Shown: positions 8,766-17,966 of the stretch, one piece after another
Position numbering within the stretch: the stretch's first letter is position 1
Layout: every line of letters starts with the position of its first letter
NCBI GenBank assembly: GCA_026225115.1
Contig: JAMFSE010000012.1
Location: forward strand, 1-42,269
Source of the DNA: Rhodovastum atsumiense
Lineage (GTDB): Bacteria; Pseudomonadota; Alphaproteobacteria; Acetobacterales; Acetobacteraceae
Reading direction: 5' to 3'
Length of the DNA stretch: 42,269 nucleotides
Translations under genes and position numbers: made by a program
The notes under the pieces: generated by a model
Told to the model about the DNA's origin: nothing
The model's database searches: none
The model's input: only the letters and a program-made list of their open reading frames with translations

Positions 8766-9008
8766 ATGGCAAAAGCAGGTCCCATGGAAGTCTCGCCTGA
8801 GGTCACACCGCCGCCTGTTGAAGGCCACGCCAAAATCGTTGAAACGCATGCGGCGCACGATTCACATGCCGCGCATGTGCACGGCCATCATGGCGATGAC
8901 CCCAGTAATCCAATTTATTTTGGACTGCCCATCGGCATCATCATTGCGTCCGCGATATCGGCGATTGCCGTGGGCATCACGCTGTTGAAGTTTTTCTACT
9001 TCTCCTAG
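8766..9008 (+). CDS. His-rich single-pass membrane microprotein, unknown function
   Basis: An 80-residue product (74 if the ATG at 8784, preceded by AGCAGG, is the true start). The N-terminal half is soluble and carries eight histidines between residues 21 and 42 (HAAHDSHAAHVHGHH). It is followed by one hydrophobic helix, about residues 52-74 (GLPIGIIIASAISAIAVGITLL), and a short KFFYFS tail. Proline and acidic residues precede the histidine block. The histidine cluster could bind Ni, Zn or Cu at the membrane face, but I recognise no family. It sits 35 bp after ppc and may be cotranscribed with it. Confidence 0.55.
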   Translation: MAKAGPMEVSPEVTPPPVEGHAKIVETHAAHDSHAAHVHGHHGDDPSNPIYFGLPIGIIIASAISAIAVGITLLKFFYFS

Positions 9009-9064
9009 CCCCTGCCTCATTCCAACGGCCGGGCCCGGCGTAAAATTTGAAGTTTAGCCAAGGT

Positions 9065-9093
9065 TTGGACCTGTCTGGCAGTGATGCTATAGG
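9065..9093 (+). promoter_or_regulatory. Sigma70-type promoter for hisZ-purA
   Basis: TTGGAC at 9065-9070 and TATAGG at 9088-9093 are separated by exactly 17 bases. The predicted start of transcription, about 9100, lies downstream of an in-frame upstream start at 9047 and 19 bases before the ATG at 9119. This argues for the shorter HisZ start and a very short 5' UTR. Confidence 0.65.
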
Positions 9094-9118
9094 GACCGGC
9101 CCATTACCAACGGTTCCC

Positions 9119-10270
9119 ATGAACGAAACGCCGCTTAACCATCCCGCTTTGCTGCCCGTCGGTTTGCGCGATGTCCTTCCGCCGGAAGCTGAGCTTGAAG
9201 CAAAATCCGTTGAAACGATCATGGAATGCTTCGCTGCCCACGGCTACCAGCGTGTAAGCACGCCGCTTCTGGAGTTTGAAGAAAGCCTGTTCGCAGCCGC
9301 CGGCACCGCAACAATCGAACAAACCTTTCGGCTCATGGATCCTGAAAGCCAGCGCATGATCGGTGTCCGTGCCGACATCACGCCGCAGATCGGCCGGGTC
9401 GCCAGCACCCGTCTTGCGCATGCGCCGCGCCCGCTTCGCCTCGCTTATTTCGGCCAATGCCTACGGGTTCGCGGCATGGATCTGCAGACAAACCGGCAGA
9501 TTGCCCAGGCCGGTATCGAGCTCATCGGCTATGATACCGCGGAAGCCGATGCCGAAATCATCCTCACCGCCGCGGAAGCCCTCATTGCGCTTGGCTTGCG
9601 AAGCATCAGCTTCGACCTCACCTTCCCCCGGCTCGTCCTTAACCTGTTGAATGATTTCGACGCGGCCGCCATTCCCACTTTAACCCATGCGCTCGACCGC
9701 AAGGACCGCGCAGCGATTGCCGGCATCGGCGGCGGCAACACCAAGTTGCTGCTGCAATTGCTCGAGGCCTGCGGCCCCGCAGATCGGGCAGTACCCGCTT
9801 TGCTCGCGATCGACTTACCCGACGCGGCCAAGGCCCATGCCGTCAGAATTGCTGATACCGTTGCAGCGGTTGGGAAGACCAACCCAGCACTCGCCCTAAC
9901 TGCCGATCTGGTCGAATTCCGCGGCTACAAATACCACACCGGAATCTGTGTCACCGTCTTTGCGACCGGACGGCAGGCGGAACTCGGTCGCGGCGGGCGT
10001 TACCTTTGTGGCGAAAGCGAGCCCGCGACCGGCATTTCACTCTACCCCGACACCATCGTCCGCCTGGCACCGGCCGCTTCCCTCAGGCCAAGACTGTTTC
10101 TACAACACGGAACGCCGCCTGAAATTGCACGCAGCTACCGGGCGCAGAATTTCGCAACCGTCATCGGTCTCGCTCCGGCGACAAATCCGTTGGACGAGGC
10201 TTTAAGGCTCGGTTGCAGTCATTTCTTAAACAACAACAAAATCGCATCAGTCGCCGAGGAATTAAAATGA
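9119..10270 (+). CDS. hisZ: ATP phosphoribosyltransferase regulatory subunit HisZ
   Basis: HisZ is a histidyl-tRNA-synthetase-like protein without aminoacylation activity. It activates the short HisG enzyme at the first step of histidine synthesis. Seen: the paralogue fingerprint [42 protein letters not shown], and YFGQCLRVR where the synthetase has motif 2. The later [14 protein letters not shown] replaces the synthetase's histidine-binding motif. At 383 residues it matches the family. Its TGA overlaps the purA ATG (ATGA, 10267-10270), giving translational coupling to purine synthesis. hisG is not in the window. Confidence 0.93.
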   Translation: MNETPLNHPALLPVGLRDVLPPEAELEAKSVETIMECFAAHGYQRVSTPLLEFEESLFAAAGTATIEQTFRLMDPESQRMIGVRADITPQIGRVASTRLAHAPRPLRLAYFGQCLRVRGMDLQTNRQIAQAGIELIGYDTAEADAEIILTAAEALIALGLRSISFDLTFPRLVLNLLNDFDAAAIPTLTHALDRKDRAAIAGIGGGNTKLLLQLLEACGPADRAVPALLAIDLPDAAKAHAVRIADTVAAVGKTNPALALTADLVEFRGYKYHTGICVTVFATGRQAELGRGGRYLCGESEPATGISLYPDTIVRLAPAASLRPRLFLQHGTPPEIARSYRAQNFATVIGLAPATNPLDEALRLGCSHFLNNNKIASVAEELK

Positions 10271-11556
10271 CCAACGTAACGATCATCGGCGCCCAATGGG
10301 GAGATGAGGGGAAGGGTAAAGTTGTCGACTGGCTTGCCAGCCGGGCGGATATCGTCGTGCGCTTTCAGGGCGGCCATAACGCCGGCCACACCCTCGTCGT
10401 CGGCGACCAGACCTACAAACTCTCCTTGCTGCCGTCCGGCCTGGTGCGCGGGAAGCTTGGCATCATCGGCAACGGCGTCGTTATCGACCCGGCGGCACTA
10501 CTGAATGAAATTGAGCGGGTCACCGCTCAGGGCCTGGTCGTCACACCAGAGACGCTGCGCATCGCCGACAACGCGACCTTGATTCTGCCGTTACATGCGG
10601 CACTCGACAGCGCCCGCGAAGCCGCGCGCGGTGATAAACGCATCGGAACTACGGGCCGCGGCATCGGACCCGCTTATGAGGATAAAATCGGCCGCCGCGC
10701 CATTCGGGTTTGCGATCTCGCCGAGCCGGAATCCCTGTCGGCAAAGCTGGACGAACTCCTGCTGCACCATAACACGCTGCTCGCCGGCCTTGGCGCGCCT
10801 ATTTTCAAAAAGCAGGAACTTCTCGACAGCCTGCTGGCGCTTGCCCCCAAGCTTCTGCCATTTGCGGAACCGGTGTGGGAACGCCTTGCCACTGCGCGCC
10901 GCGCCGGCGACCGCATTCTGTTCGAAGGTGCCCAAGCCGTCATGCTGGACATCGACCACGGCACCTACCCGTTCGTTACATCGTCGAATACCGTTGCCAG
11001 CACCGCCGCTTCGGGAAGCGGCGTTGGCCCGGCGGCCGTCGGCCGCGTACTTGGCATCGCCAAAGCCTATTGCACCCGCGTCGGATCCGGCCCTTTTCCG
11101 ACCGAGTTGCACGATGAAACCGGCCGGTTGCTGGGCGAGCGCGGCCATGAATTCGGCACGGTGACCGGCCGCAAGCGGCGCTGCGGCTGGTTCGACGCAG
11201 CCCTCGTTCGCCAGGCCGTTAAGGTCGGGGGAATCGACGGCTTGGCGTTAACCAAGCTGGACGTTCTTGATGGTTTTCCGGAATTGAAAATCGGCGTCGG
11301 CTTCAACATCAAAGGCAACATGTACAGGCACCTACCCTACGGCGCTGCCGCGCAAGCTGCCGCCGAGCCTATTTTTGAGACCATGGAAGGCTGGCTCGGA
11401 TCAACCCGCGGCGCCCGCTCCTGGGCGGAACTCCCGGCACAAGCCATAAAATATGTCCGGCGCATCGAGGAACTGGTTGAAGCTCCGGTCACACTGCTCT
11501 CAACCAGCCCCGAACGGGATGACACGATTTTAATGCAGGACCCTTTTACCGACTAG
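10267..11556 (+). CDS. purA: Adenylosuccinate synthetase
   Basis: This enzyme joins IMP and aspartate using GTP to form adenylosuccinate, the committed step toward AMP. The 429-residue protein begins with the invariant [16 protein letters not shown] and then has [56 protein letters not shown] and LTKLDVLDG. All nucleotide and IMP-binding blocks are intact. The start at 10267 is set by the conserved N-terminus, with an upstream in-frame extension lying inside hisZ. It is translationally coupled to hisZ by the ATGA overlap and is probably the last gene of that transcript. Confidence 0.98.
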   Translation: MTNVTIIGAQWGDEGKGKVVDWLASRADIVVRFQGGHNAGHTLVVGDQTYKLSLLPSGLVRGKLGIIGNGVVIDPAALLNEIERVTAQGLVVTPETLRIADNATLILPLHAALDSAREAARGDKRIGTTGRGIGPAYEDKIGRRAIRVCDLAEPESLSAKLDELLLHHNTLLAGLGAPIFKKQELLDSLLALAPKLLPFAEPVWERLATARRAGDRILFEGAQAVMLDIDHGTYPFVTSSNTVASTAASGSGVGPAAVGRVLGIAKAYCTRVGSGPFPTELHDETGRLLGERGHEFGTVTGRKRRCGWFDAALVRQAVKVGGIDGLALTKLDVLDGFPELKIGVGFNIKGNMYRHLPYGAAAQAAAEPIFETMEGWLGSTRGARSWAELPAQAIKYVRRIEELVEAPVTLLSTSPERDDTILMQDPFTD

Positions 11557-11604
11557 AAATTCGATTTGATTTCAGAATTAAAATTCATTAATTTCTTTAC
11601 AAAG

Positions 11605-11632
11605 TTGCGTAACGAGTTAATACAACTATAGA
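11605..11632 (+). promoter_or_regulatory. Candidate promoter for the GT2 gene
   Basis: TTGCGT at 11605-11610 and TATAGA at 11627-11632 are spaced by 16 bases, in a markedly AT-rich 107-bp gap between purA and the glycosyltransferase ATG at 11664. The AT-rich context makes chance matches more likely, so support is moderate. Confidence 0.4.
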
Positions 11633-11663
11633 TTGAACAACAATCTTATGGATTGTATCAAAC

Positions 11664-12683
11664 ATGGCAACAAATGAAAACATTTGCTCCACGCGGCTCC
11701 CGTCGCTTAAACTAGGCTGCTATCCCCCCGCCGGACCCTACGACGCAGATATCATCATTCTGACGCGTAATCGCCTGGCAGACACGCTTGAGGCCGTGGA
11801 TTCGGCACTGGCGCAACAACGGGTTCGATTTCATATCAGCGTGCTCGACCAGGGATCGGACAAAGCGGTTCAAATTGAATTCACCAACGCATTTAAGAAC
11901 CATCGAAATTTCGGATATTATATCGTTGCCGAGAATCTCGGCGTCGCCGGTGGACGAAATTTTCTCTCATCGCTTGGACACGGCAAAATCATCATCGGTC
12001 TCGATAATGATGCTACTTTGGCAAACGCATTCATAGCTGCCGGAGCGGTTGAGGCATTTGATCAAATGCCTGCGCTGGGTGCCCTTGGCTTCAAAATCTT
12101 GTCCGAGGATGGCATTCATCTCGATGAGGTTAGCTGGGGGTATCCGGCAGGTTTAAAAAAACATTGCCATAAAAGATTCGATACCACAACATTTGTCGGC
12201 GCCGGTCACGCCATTCGGCGCACCACATGGTCCGCCGTCGGCGGTTATGATGCCGATCTATTTTTCACCTGGGAGGAATACGATTTCGCGCTGCGGGCAA
12301 TAGCCGCAGGCTGGACAATCAAGTGCGATGGCTCGCTCGCCGTCATCCACAAAGTCGCCCGTGAGGCACGTGTCCAATGGAGTTGGGATCGAACGCAGTT
12401 GTTCATCCGCAACCGCTTGATCCTTGCACGCAAATGGAATTTGTCCTGGGCAAAACTTAGCCCGCGCATTTTTGTCTATCTCGTCAAAGCAGCGCGCAAC
12501 AGGCGCCTAATGCCTGCGTTGTCGGGCCTGGCCGCAGCAATTCATCAAGATTATTCACTCTTCAAACGTTCGATGAATATGCACATGCTTTCATACATAT
12601 ACCGTAATGAAACGCGCTTTCACGAAAATCCGTTTGAATATTTCTACCGCCGCGTTCTGGTTAAACTGCGCCCCGACCCTTAA
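11664..12683 (+). CDS. Family 2 glycosyltransferase
   Basis: A 339-residue GT-A fold enzyme expected to move a sugar from a nucleotide-sugar donor to a surface glycan or lipid acceptor. Seen: the first strand DIIILTRNR (residues 29-37), NLGVAGGRN, the metal-binding acidic motif D114-N-D116 in GLDNDATL, the acceptor-side motif GGYDADLFF and the E-D type motif WEEYDFALR around 203-210. No transmembrane segment or signal peptide is obvious. Its codons use more A and T than the neighbouring housekeeping genes, suggesting acquisition by transfer. It converges on the polysaccharide ABC exporter with a 15-bp gap, so a role in making the exported glycan is plausible but not shown. Confidence 0.88.
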   Translation: MATNENICSTRLPSLKLGCYPPAGPYDADIIILTRNRLADTLEAVDSALAQQRVRFHISVLDQGSDKAVQIEFTNAFKNHRNFGYYIVAENLGVAGGRNFLSSLGHGKIIIGLDNDATLANAFIAAGAVEAFDQMPALGALGFKILSEDGIHLDEVSWGYPAGLKKHCHKRFDTTTFVGAGHAIRRTTWSAVGGYDADLFFTWEEYDFALRAIAAGWTIKCDGSLAVIHKVAREARVQWSWDRTQLFIRNRLILARKWNLSWAKLSPRIFVYLVKAARNRRLMPALSGLAAAIHQDYSLFKRSMNMHMLSYIYRNETRFHENPFEYFYRRVLVKLRPDP

Positions 12684-12698
12684 ACTTACGCCGGTTTA

Positions 12699-13496
12699 TT
12701 ACATCGTTACAGTCAGACCGCGAAGCGCCAGCATGTCGTTCGCCTCGGCATATTGTTCAGGAGACAGGTAGCTGGATAAGACCTCTTGCGGAGTGGAATC
12801 CATTTTGACGGTGCCTTTATCCATCCAGATGACCCGATTGCACCATTGCAAGATGATATTCGGCGAATGCGAGGACAAAACGAGTATTTCCGCACCCTTT
12901 ACCATGGTCTCCAGCCGTTGCTTTGCCTTGTCCATGAAATTCGCATCGCCCGCCATCAACCATTCATCCATGAGAAGGATCTGCGGCTTGATCGATGTCG
13001 CAAGGCCGAAACCCAGGCGGACGACCATGCCGGAGCTATACGTTCGCACCGGCAAATCCAGGAACTGGTCAAGTTCCGCAAATTCCGCAACATCCTCCTC
13101 CAACTGGCTTATTTGACGTGGCGATAACCGGTCAAACAAGCCGCGCAGCCGAATGTTTTCACGACCCGTAAGTTCAGGGTTCATTCCCTGACCCGGATCG
13201 AGGAGTGCTGTGACTTTCCCATTTATACTGATGCGGCCGTCAACGGGCTCATAAATCCCGGCAAGCGTGCGCAGCAATGTCGTTTTACCCGCGCCATTTG
13301 ACCCAACAAGTCCAAGCCGGTCGCCGGTTTGCAGGGAAAACGACACATGGCGCAAAGCCTCGACCACTACGCGTTTTTTCTCATCCTTGCCCAACCGCCC
13401 GGAAGCCGCCGCAAAAACCGCCTTCTTCAGGCTCCGGCTCTCACTATGATAAAGCGGGAAAGAAACAGCCACATTGCTCATGTTGATGCTGGACAT
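12699..13496 (-). CDS. ABC-2 type polysaccharide/polyol exporter, ATP-binding subunit (Wzt/KpsT/TagH-like)
   Basis: A 265-residue ATPase. Seen: Walker A GSNGAGKT (65-72), signature YSSGM (153-157), Walker B ILLMDE (173-178) followed by a D-loop-like AGD, and the switch histidine in LSSHSPNII. The wide spacing and a signature starting YSSGM rather than LSGGQ are typical of capsule and O-antigen exporters. There is no C-terminal carbohydrate-binding extension of the Wzt kind, so it resembles KpsT. It lies 4 bp after its permease partner and is cotranscribed with it. Confidence 0.9.
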   Translation of the reverse strand: MSSINMSNVAVSFPLYHSESRSLKKAVFAAASGRLGKDEKKRVVVEALRHVSFSLQTGDRLGLVGSNGAGKTTLLRTLAGIYEPVDGRISINGKVTALLDPGQGMNPELTGRENIRLRGLFDRLSPRQISQLEEDVAEFAELDQFLDLPVRTYSSGMVVRLGFGLATSIKPQILLMDEWLMAGDANFMDKAKQRLETMVKGAEILVLSSHSPNIILQWCNRVIWMDKGTVKMDSTPQEVLSSYLSPEQYAEANDMLALRGLTVTM

Positions 13497-13500
13497 GAGG

Positions 13501-14403
13501 CTAGACCCAATAAGCGATGCGCGGGCGCGCGATCGAGAAGATCAAACCGGCGGCCATAATAAGCACCGAGGAATATCCAAGCGCCACCACCCAGGTGGAT
13601 AGGTGCAGCGGCGAGCCGAGTAACGGCCCGCGGATGATCTCCAGCAAGGCGGCAAACGGATTATACGTTATAAGCACGGTTCCGATCCCGCGATGCTCAA
13701 GGATGGCCGGGCTCCAGATGATCGGGGTAACAAAAAAAGCGATTTGCATGATGCTTCCAACGATCGGCGGAATATCGCGAAAGCGCGCGCAAAACACCCC
13801 CAGCAACAGGCTGATGGCAAATGCATCAACAATCCAGAGTGCGAAGCCAGGTATGATCATCAATGAATCGGGCCCGGGCATTCTATGCATGATCGCGAAT
13901 ACTACGACGATCACGACGATATTATGCGCGAAAACCAGAATATTACGTACCACCACGCGCGCCGCATGCATCGAAAGCGGCATGCGCATGGCGCGAATCA
14001 TTGGTTCCGACTGCAGAAAGCAAGTGGAGCCCTCTGCAGTAAACGCGGACAGTAAATTCCAGAGGATGAGCGAGAGCGAGAGAAACGGCAGATAAGTCTG
14101 CACATCCTCGTGAAACAATCCCGCATAAATAAAACCCATCGCACCGATCATCACGCCGGTCGACAAAGTCAGCCAGAACGGACCCAATATAGATCCACGA
14201 TAACGCTGCTGGATGTCAAAAACACTTAGAGTCCAGACCAGCCGCCATAAATGGGCGGTGCCAAAAATATCGCTGAACTCAGCTTTAACTCGGCTCGCCC
14301 AATTGGGGGCAGCCGCAATAGTCAGCCGATTCTCAGGCGAGACGGGAGTCTCAGGGACGAGGGCTTGCACCGCATCACGGCCCGGTGGCGAGGTCATATT
14401 CAT
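13501..14403 (-). CDS. ABC-2 type exporter permease (Wzm/KpsM-like)
   Basis: A membrane subunit of about 300 residues with six hydrophobic segments, for example GPFWLTLSTGVMIGAMGFIY, YLPFLSLSLILWNLLSAF, ILVFAHNIVVIVVVFAI and a final LGYSSVLIMAAGLIF. The amphipathic QQRYRGSILGPFWLTL segment before the first helix is characteristic of ABC-2 polysaccharide exporters. The start is uncertain: ATG codons at 14403 and 14397 are possible, and a TTG at 14478 would add 25 residues. With the ATPase it forms a minimal exporter for a lipid-linked glycan across the inner membrane. No outer-membrane polysaccharide exporter or assembly gene is adjacent. Confidence 0.88.
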   Translation of the reverse strand: MNMTSPPGRDAVQALVPETPVSPENRLTIAAAPNWASRVKAEFSDIFGTAHLWRLVWTLSVFDIQQRYRGSILGPFWLTLSTGVMIGAMGFIYAGLFHEDVQTYLPFLSLSLILWNLLSAFTAEGSTCFLQSEPMIRAMRMPLSMHAARVVVRNILVFAHNIVVIVVVFAIMHRMPGPDSLMIIPGFALWIVDAFAISLLLGVFCARFRDIPPIVGSIMQIAFFVTPIIWSPAILEHRGIGTVLITYNPFAALLEIIRGPLLGSPLHLSTWVVALGYSSVLIMAAGLIFSIARPRIAYWV

Positions 14404-14487
14404 GCGCCCGAGATAGCGGAATGGGTTGCGGGCATCAACTACCCTGGTTGTAAGATCAGCATTTGCGCCGTTCCTCAATGAACCGCA

Positions 14488-14898
14488 TTAATTGCCAGGG
14501 ATCATCGGCGGGACGGCGCCGTCGATTACCTCAACGCGTTCGCCGACGGAAAAGCTTCCGTCCGAAGCAGGAACCACCAACGAAACCCCCGTGTCATCGC
14601 TGCGCTGAACCACGTATTCCATCGCGCTAGCTGCGTTCGGCGGCATTAAAGGTTGATGCAATCCTGCCAAAACCCCATTCACCCCAACCTCAATCGAAGC
14701 TTGACCGCTGCCTAATGGCACCGGCCGCACCGCCGCAATCACACCCCTGGTCGCCTTAAGGTTGAGAGCCGAAGCTTGCACCACCGGCGCCGGCGTCACC
14801 ACTGTTGGCGCTGAACAGGCGGCAAGCAACCACGCCAAACACGTAAAAGCGGGGCTCCAAACCCCTATTGGCAGTCGAATCATCATCCGCGCCACCAT
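14488..14898 (-). CDS. Small outer-membrane lipoprotein, SlyB/Pcp-like
   Basis: A 136-residue protein with a signal peptide ending in the lipobox LLAAC at cysteine 28. The mature part, RGVIAAVRPVPLG followed by an EYVVQRSDDTGVSLVV segment and a final FSVGERVEVIDG strand, matches the pattern of SlyB-type lipoproteins. In that family a GVV..VR segment precedes a glycine zipper and then a nucleic-acid-like beta fold. The glycine zipper, which normally inserts in the membrane, is largely absent here (GVNGVLAGLHQPL only). It is probably envelope-associated. It lies 9 bp from the far end of the permease's longest possible frame, on the same strand. Confidence 0.65.
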   Translation of the reverse strand: MVARMMIRLPIGVWSPAFTCLAWLLAACSAPTVVTPAPVVQASALNLKATRGVIAAVRPVPLGSGQASIEVGVNGVLAGLHQPLMPPNAASAMEYVVQRSDDTGVSLVVPASDGSFSVGERVEVIDGAVPPMIPGN

Positions 14899-15074
14899 CC
14901 CCTATGGGGACGGCCACGTAAAGAAGCAGGCTGAGCCATAAAGTCCGCCACAATTGCGCAGGATATTTTTATTGCGAATATTATCTTTTGTGTTTAAGGG
15001 CTTAAGCACTCTTGCTTAGACTACGATTGAGAGAACAACTCCAACTCGATGAGTTGACGTCAGGGGACTTCATT

Positions 15075-16271
15075 TTGACCGGAAAATATCGCCGTCGCGC
15101 GCTTAGCCGCATGTGCCGCAATCTGGGAGCTTCGGGCCCGTCGGTCAGGGTTGGCGCGAGTTTCGTCGGCCTTGCCCTGCTCTCAGCCTGCGCCTCGCAG
15201 AGCAATAAGGTCTCACAAGCGCCTTCGACAGGCTATTTCGTCTCCCACGCCGCCAACGATTACCGGCCGCCGGGCCCGCCAAGTGACCCCTGGGGCCCAT
15301 ATATCCAGGCCGCCGCCGCCCGGTTTGACGTGCCTCAACAGTGGATTCGGCAGGTAATGCAGGTGGAATCAGGCGGGCATGAATATATCGGTGGCCAATT
15401 GACCATCTCTCCCGCAGGCGCAATGGGACTGATGCAGTTGGAGCCGGAGACCTACGATGAAATGGCGGCGCGCTACGGTCTAGGCGCAGACCCCTTCAAT
15501 CCGTACGACAACATTATGGCCGGCACCGGCTATATTCATGAAATGTATGAAGTTTACGGGTCACCCGGATTTCTTGCAGCCTATAATGCGGGTCCAGGGC
15601 GGCTGGATAAATACATGAACTACCATCGGGCCCTCCCCTCCGAGACCACCCACTACGTCGCCATGATTGCGCCGGGTATCCAGGGTTATTACCCTGCCCA
15701 CCGTTCGGAAGCCGATCAGTTGGCACTGAATACCTTGCCGGCCAGCGAGGCCCCAGGGCTATTGCCGCCCGGCTTCGCGCCTGACCAAGCGCCCCCGCAT
15801 ATTCCCAGCAATCCTATAGCCCCGCCGGTAGAAGTCGCGGCTCTAACGCCGCCGTCAACACCTGAATCCTCCGTGTACACCGCGCCGGTCGTCAGCACGG
15901 TCTACGTACCACCGGCGCCGCCGCAGCCGCAGCCGCAGCCGCGTAATTCAGGCTTCGCGCTCATCGCCCCCGCCATGGCCGACACCCCCATTCCGCACGC
16001 AGTACAATCCCACGGAACCGGCTGGGCCATTCAGGTTGGCGCTTATGATACGGCTAGCAACGCCAAGGCAGCACTTGGTATCGCCGAGCTTTCCGCCGTC
16101 CAGACGCTGATCCACGGTCACCCGGTTGTCGTGTCGGTCCACGAGAGCACGCATACGATGTACCGCGCGCGCTTCGTCGGCCTGCCGCATGATCAGGCCG
16201 TAGGTGCCTGTCAAAAACTGACAGGCGGACCGACCGGTTGCGTCGTTTTATCGCCCGAGGCGCAGTCGTAA
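15075..16271 (+). CDS. Lipoprotein lytic transglycosylase (SLT domain) with C-terminal SPOR domain
   Basis: Lytic transglycosylases cleave peptidoglycan glycan strands to 1,6-anhydromuropeptides. Seen: a basic N-terminus, lipobox LLSAC (C39 from the chosen start), the SLT catalytic glutamate in IRQVMQVESGG, PAGAMGLMQLEPETYDEMA, NPYDNIMAGTGYI and AAYNAGPGRLDKY. A proline-rich linker with a PQPQPQP run follows. The last 80 residues (GWAIQVGAYDTASNAKAAL, YRARFVGL) form a SPOR domain, which targets denuded glycan at the septum. TTG 15075 is chosen because AGGGGA sits seven bases upstream; ATG 15111 is possible, and the frame also extends to TTG 15012. About 398 residues. A role in daughter-cell separation is inferred. 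Confidence 0.88.
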   Translation: MTGKYRRRALSRMCRNLGASGPSVRVGASFVGLALLSACASQSNKVSQAPSTGYFVSHAANDYRPPGPPSDPWGPYIQAAAARFDVPQQWIRQVMQVESGGHEYIGGQLTISPAGAMGLMQLEPETYDEMAARYGLGADPFNPYDNIMAGTGYIHEMYEVYGSPGFLAAYNAGPGRLDKYMNYHRALPSETTHYVAMIAPGIQGYYPAHRSEADQLALNTLPASEAPGLLPPGFAPDQAPPHIPSNPIAPPVEVAALTPPSTPESSVYTAPVVSTVYVPPAPPQPQPQPRNSGFALIAPAMADTPIPHAVQSHGTGWAIQVGAYDTASNAKAALGIAELSAVQTLIHGHPVVVSVHESTHTMYRARFVGLPHDQAVGACQKLTGGPTGCVVLSPEAQS

Positions 16272-16292
16272 TCTTAGCTGGGCTGCGCTGAC

Positions 16293-17939
16293 TTAGACGG
16301 CGCCAAAATCCAACAGCGTTTGCCTGACCGCCATTTCGGTTACATCGCGGCTGGTAAAGGCTTTGCCGACCCCGCGGGTTAATACAAAAGTCATTTTTCC
16401 ATCCCGCATTTTCTTATCTTGCTTCATGTGGGCGAGCAGTTGCTCGGCCGGCAGACCGGCAATACGGGTCGGCAGACCAACGCTGTCCAGATGTGCCGCA
16501 ATACGGCTCACATCGTCGCCTGAGCAAAACCCTAGCAAGGCGGAAAGCTGCGTTGCCAGAACCAGACCCGTCGCCACGGCTTCGCCATGCAGCAAACCCC
16601 CGCCATAACCTATTTCCGCCTCCAGGGCATGCGCGAACGTATGCCCAAGATTTAGCAAAGCCCGGCCGCCCTCGGATCTCTCTTCTTTCTCATCATCTGC
16701 GACGACCTCAGCTTTGAACCGCACCGCGCGTTCGACCGCCTCGGCTAGCAGCGTTGCGTCACCATCTAACAGCGCGCTGCCATTGGCTTCACACCATCGG
16801 TACAAATCCTCATCTGCGATCAATCCGGCTTTGACAATCTCAGCATAGCCCGCGCGGCGCTCACGCATCGGCAATGTTGCGAGCGTGCCGGTATCTGCCA
16901 ACACCAAAAGCGGTTGGTGGAAGGCGCCGACCAGGTTCTTGCCATGCCGGGTGTTCACGCCGGTTTTGCCGCCAACGCTCGAGTCAACCTGGGACAGCAA
17001 TGTTGTTGGGATCTGCACGAACGGCAAGCCCCGCAAGGTGGCTGCCGCCACAAATCCTGCCAGATCGCCAACCACACCGCCGCCCAAAGCAATAATCGTC
17101 GTCCGCCGGTCGATGCGCTCCGCCAACACATTGTCGATCAGCCGGCTCCAAGTCTCGACGGTTTTGGAGGCCTCTCCGGGCCGGATTATGATGGAGCTGT
17201 AAACGATGCCGACTTCATCCAAACTGCGTGTCAGCGCCGCCAGATGGTATTCCGCGACCGTCTCGTCGGTGACAATCACACAACGCCGCTGCGGCAGCAC
17301 ATCCGCCATCAATGCGCCGGCGCGCGCCAGCAGGTCGGTGCCGATCAAAACCTGATATTTGGCGGTCGACAAATCCACGTTTACCTTGCGGGGCGGCTGA
17401 TACGCCACAACCGCCTTCAGAACCGATTGCGTTGTCAATTCAGGCGCGTCCTCTGATCCGTCCACAATAATATCGGCCTGTGCATAAACCGGGCCGCGCT
17501 CGGCGGCTAGCCGCTGCAGAATCTCTTCAGGATTGCCGTTATTCAACAACGGGCGATGCGTGCGCCCCCGCACGCGGCTGAGCAGAATGGGCAGTGGGCT
17601 TCGCAGCCAGATCGAGGTTGCCCGCTCCCTGATCAGCGCCCGCGTATCGGCATCCATAAACGCACCGCCGCCAGGCGCCAGAACAATGATCTCCTGTTCC
17701 AGCAGTCTCTGGATCACCCGCTTCTCACCCGCCCGAAAATGCGCTTCCCCATGCCGTGCAAAGATCTCACTGATCGTGATTCCAGCCGCCTGCTCGATTT
17801 CCTGATCAGCGTCGTAGAAGGGGAGTCCAAGCTTGGCGGCAAGGCGCTTGCCGATGGCCGTTTTTCCAGCCCCCATCAGCCCGACCAGCACAATACTTCG
17901 GTTTGGGACAAATCGCGCAGTTTGCGTGTTGAACAACAT
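16293..17939 (-). CDS. aroKB: Bifunctional shikimate kinase / 3-dehydroquinate synthase
   Basis: A single chain of about 548 residues joins two steps of the shikimate pathway. Residues 1-170 are shikimate kinase, with P-loop GLMGAGKT, the substrate-binding DADQEIE and FRAGEKRVI, the GGGAF strand and RTHRPLL in the lid. Residues about 185-548 are 3-dehydroquinate synthase, with the NAD-binding ALGGGVVGDLAGFVAAATLRG, PTTLLSQVDSSVGGKTGVN, zinc-site region NLGHTFAHALE and LLHGEAVATG. The synthase makes 3-dehydroquinate and the kinase acts later, so the fusion does not join consecutive steps. Such fusions occur in Acetobacteraceae. ATG 17939 or GTG 17957 could be the start. It is divergent from xerD, with start codons only 9-27 bp apart. 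Confidence 0.96.
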   Translation of the reverse strand: MLFNTQTARFVPNRSIVLVGLMGAGKTAIGKRLAAKLGLPFYDADQEIEQAAGITISEIFARHGEAHFRAGEKRVIQRLLEQEIIVLAPGGGAFMDADTRALIRERATSIWLRSPLPILLSRVRGRTHRPLLNNGNPEEILQRLAAERGPVYAQADIIVDGSEDAPELTTQSVLKAVVAYQPPRKVNVDLSTAKYQVLIGTDLLARAGALMADVLPQRRCVIVTDETVAEYHLAALTRSLDEVGIVYSSIIIRPGEASKTVETWSRLIDNVLAERIDRRTTIIALGGGVVGDLAGFVAAATLRGLPFVQIPTTLLSQVDSSVGGKTGVNTRHGKNLVGAFHQPLLVLADTGTLATLPMRERRAGYAEIVKAGLIADEDLYRWCEANGSALLDGDATLLAEAVERAVRFKAEVVADDEKEERSEGGRALLNLGHTFAHALEAEIGYGGGLLHGEAVATGLVLATQLSALLGFCSGDDVSRIAAHLDSVGLPTRIAGLPAEQLLAHMKQDKKMRDGKMTFVLTRGVGKAFTSRDVTEMAVRQTLLDFGAV

Positions 17940-17966
17940 CGCCGCCAGCCATATCACATCACTGGC

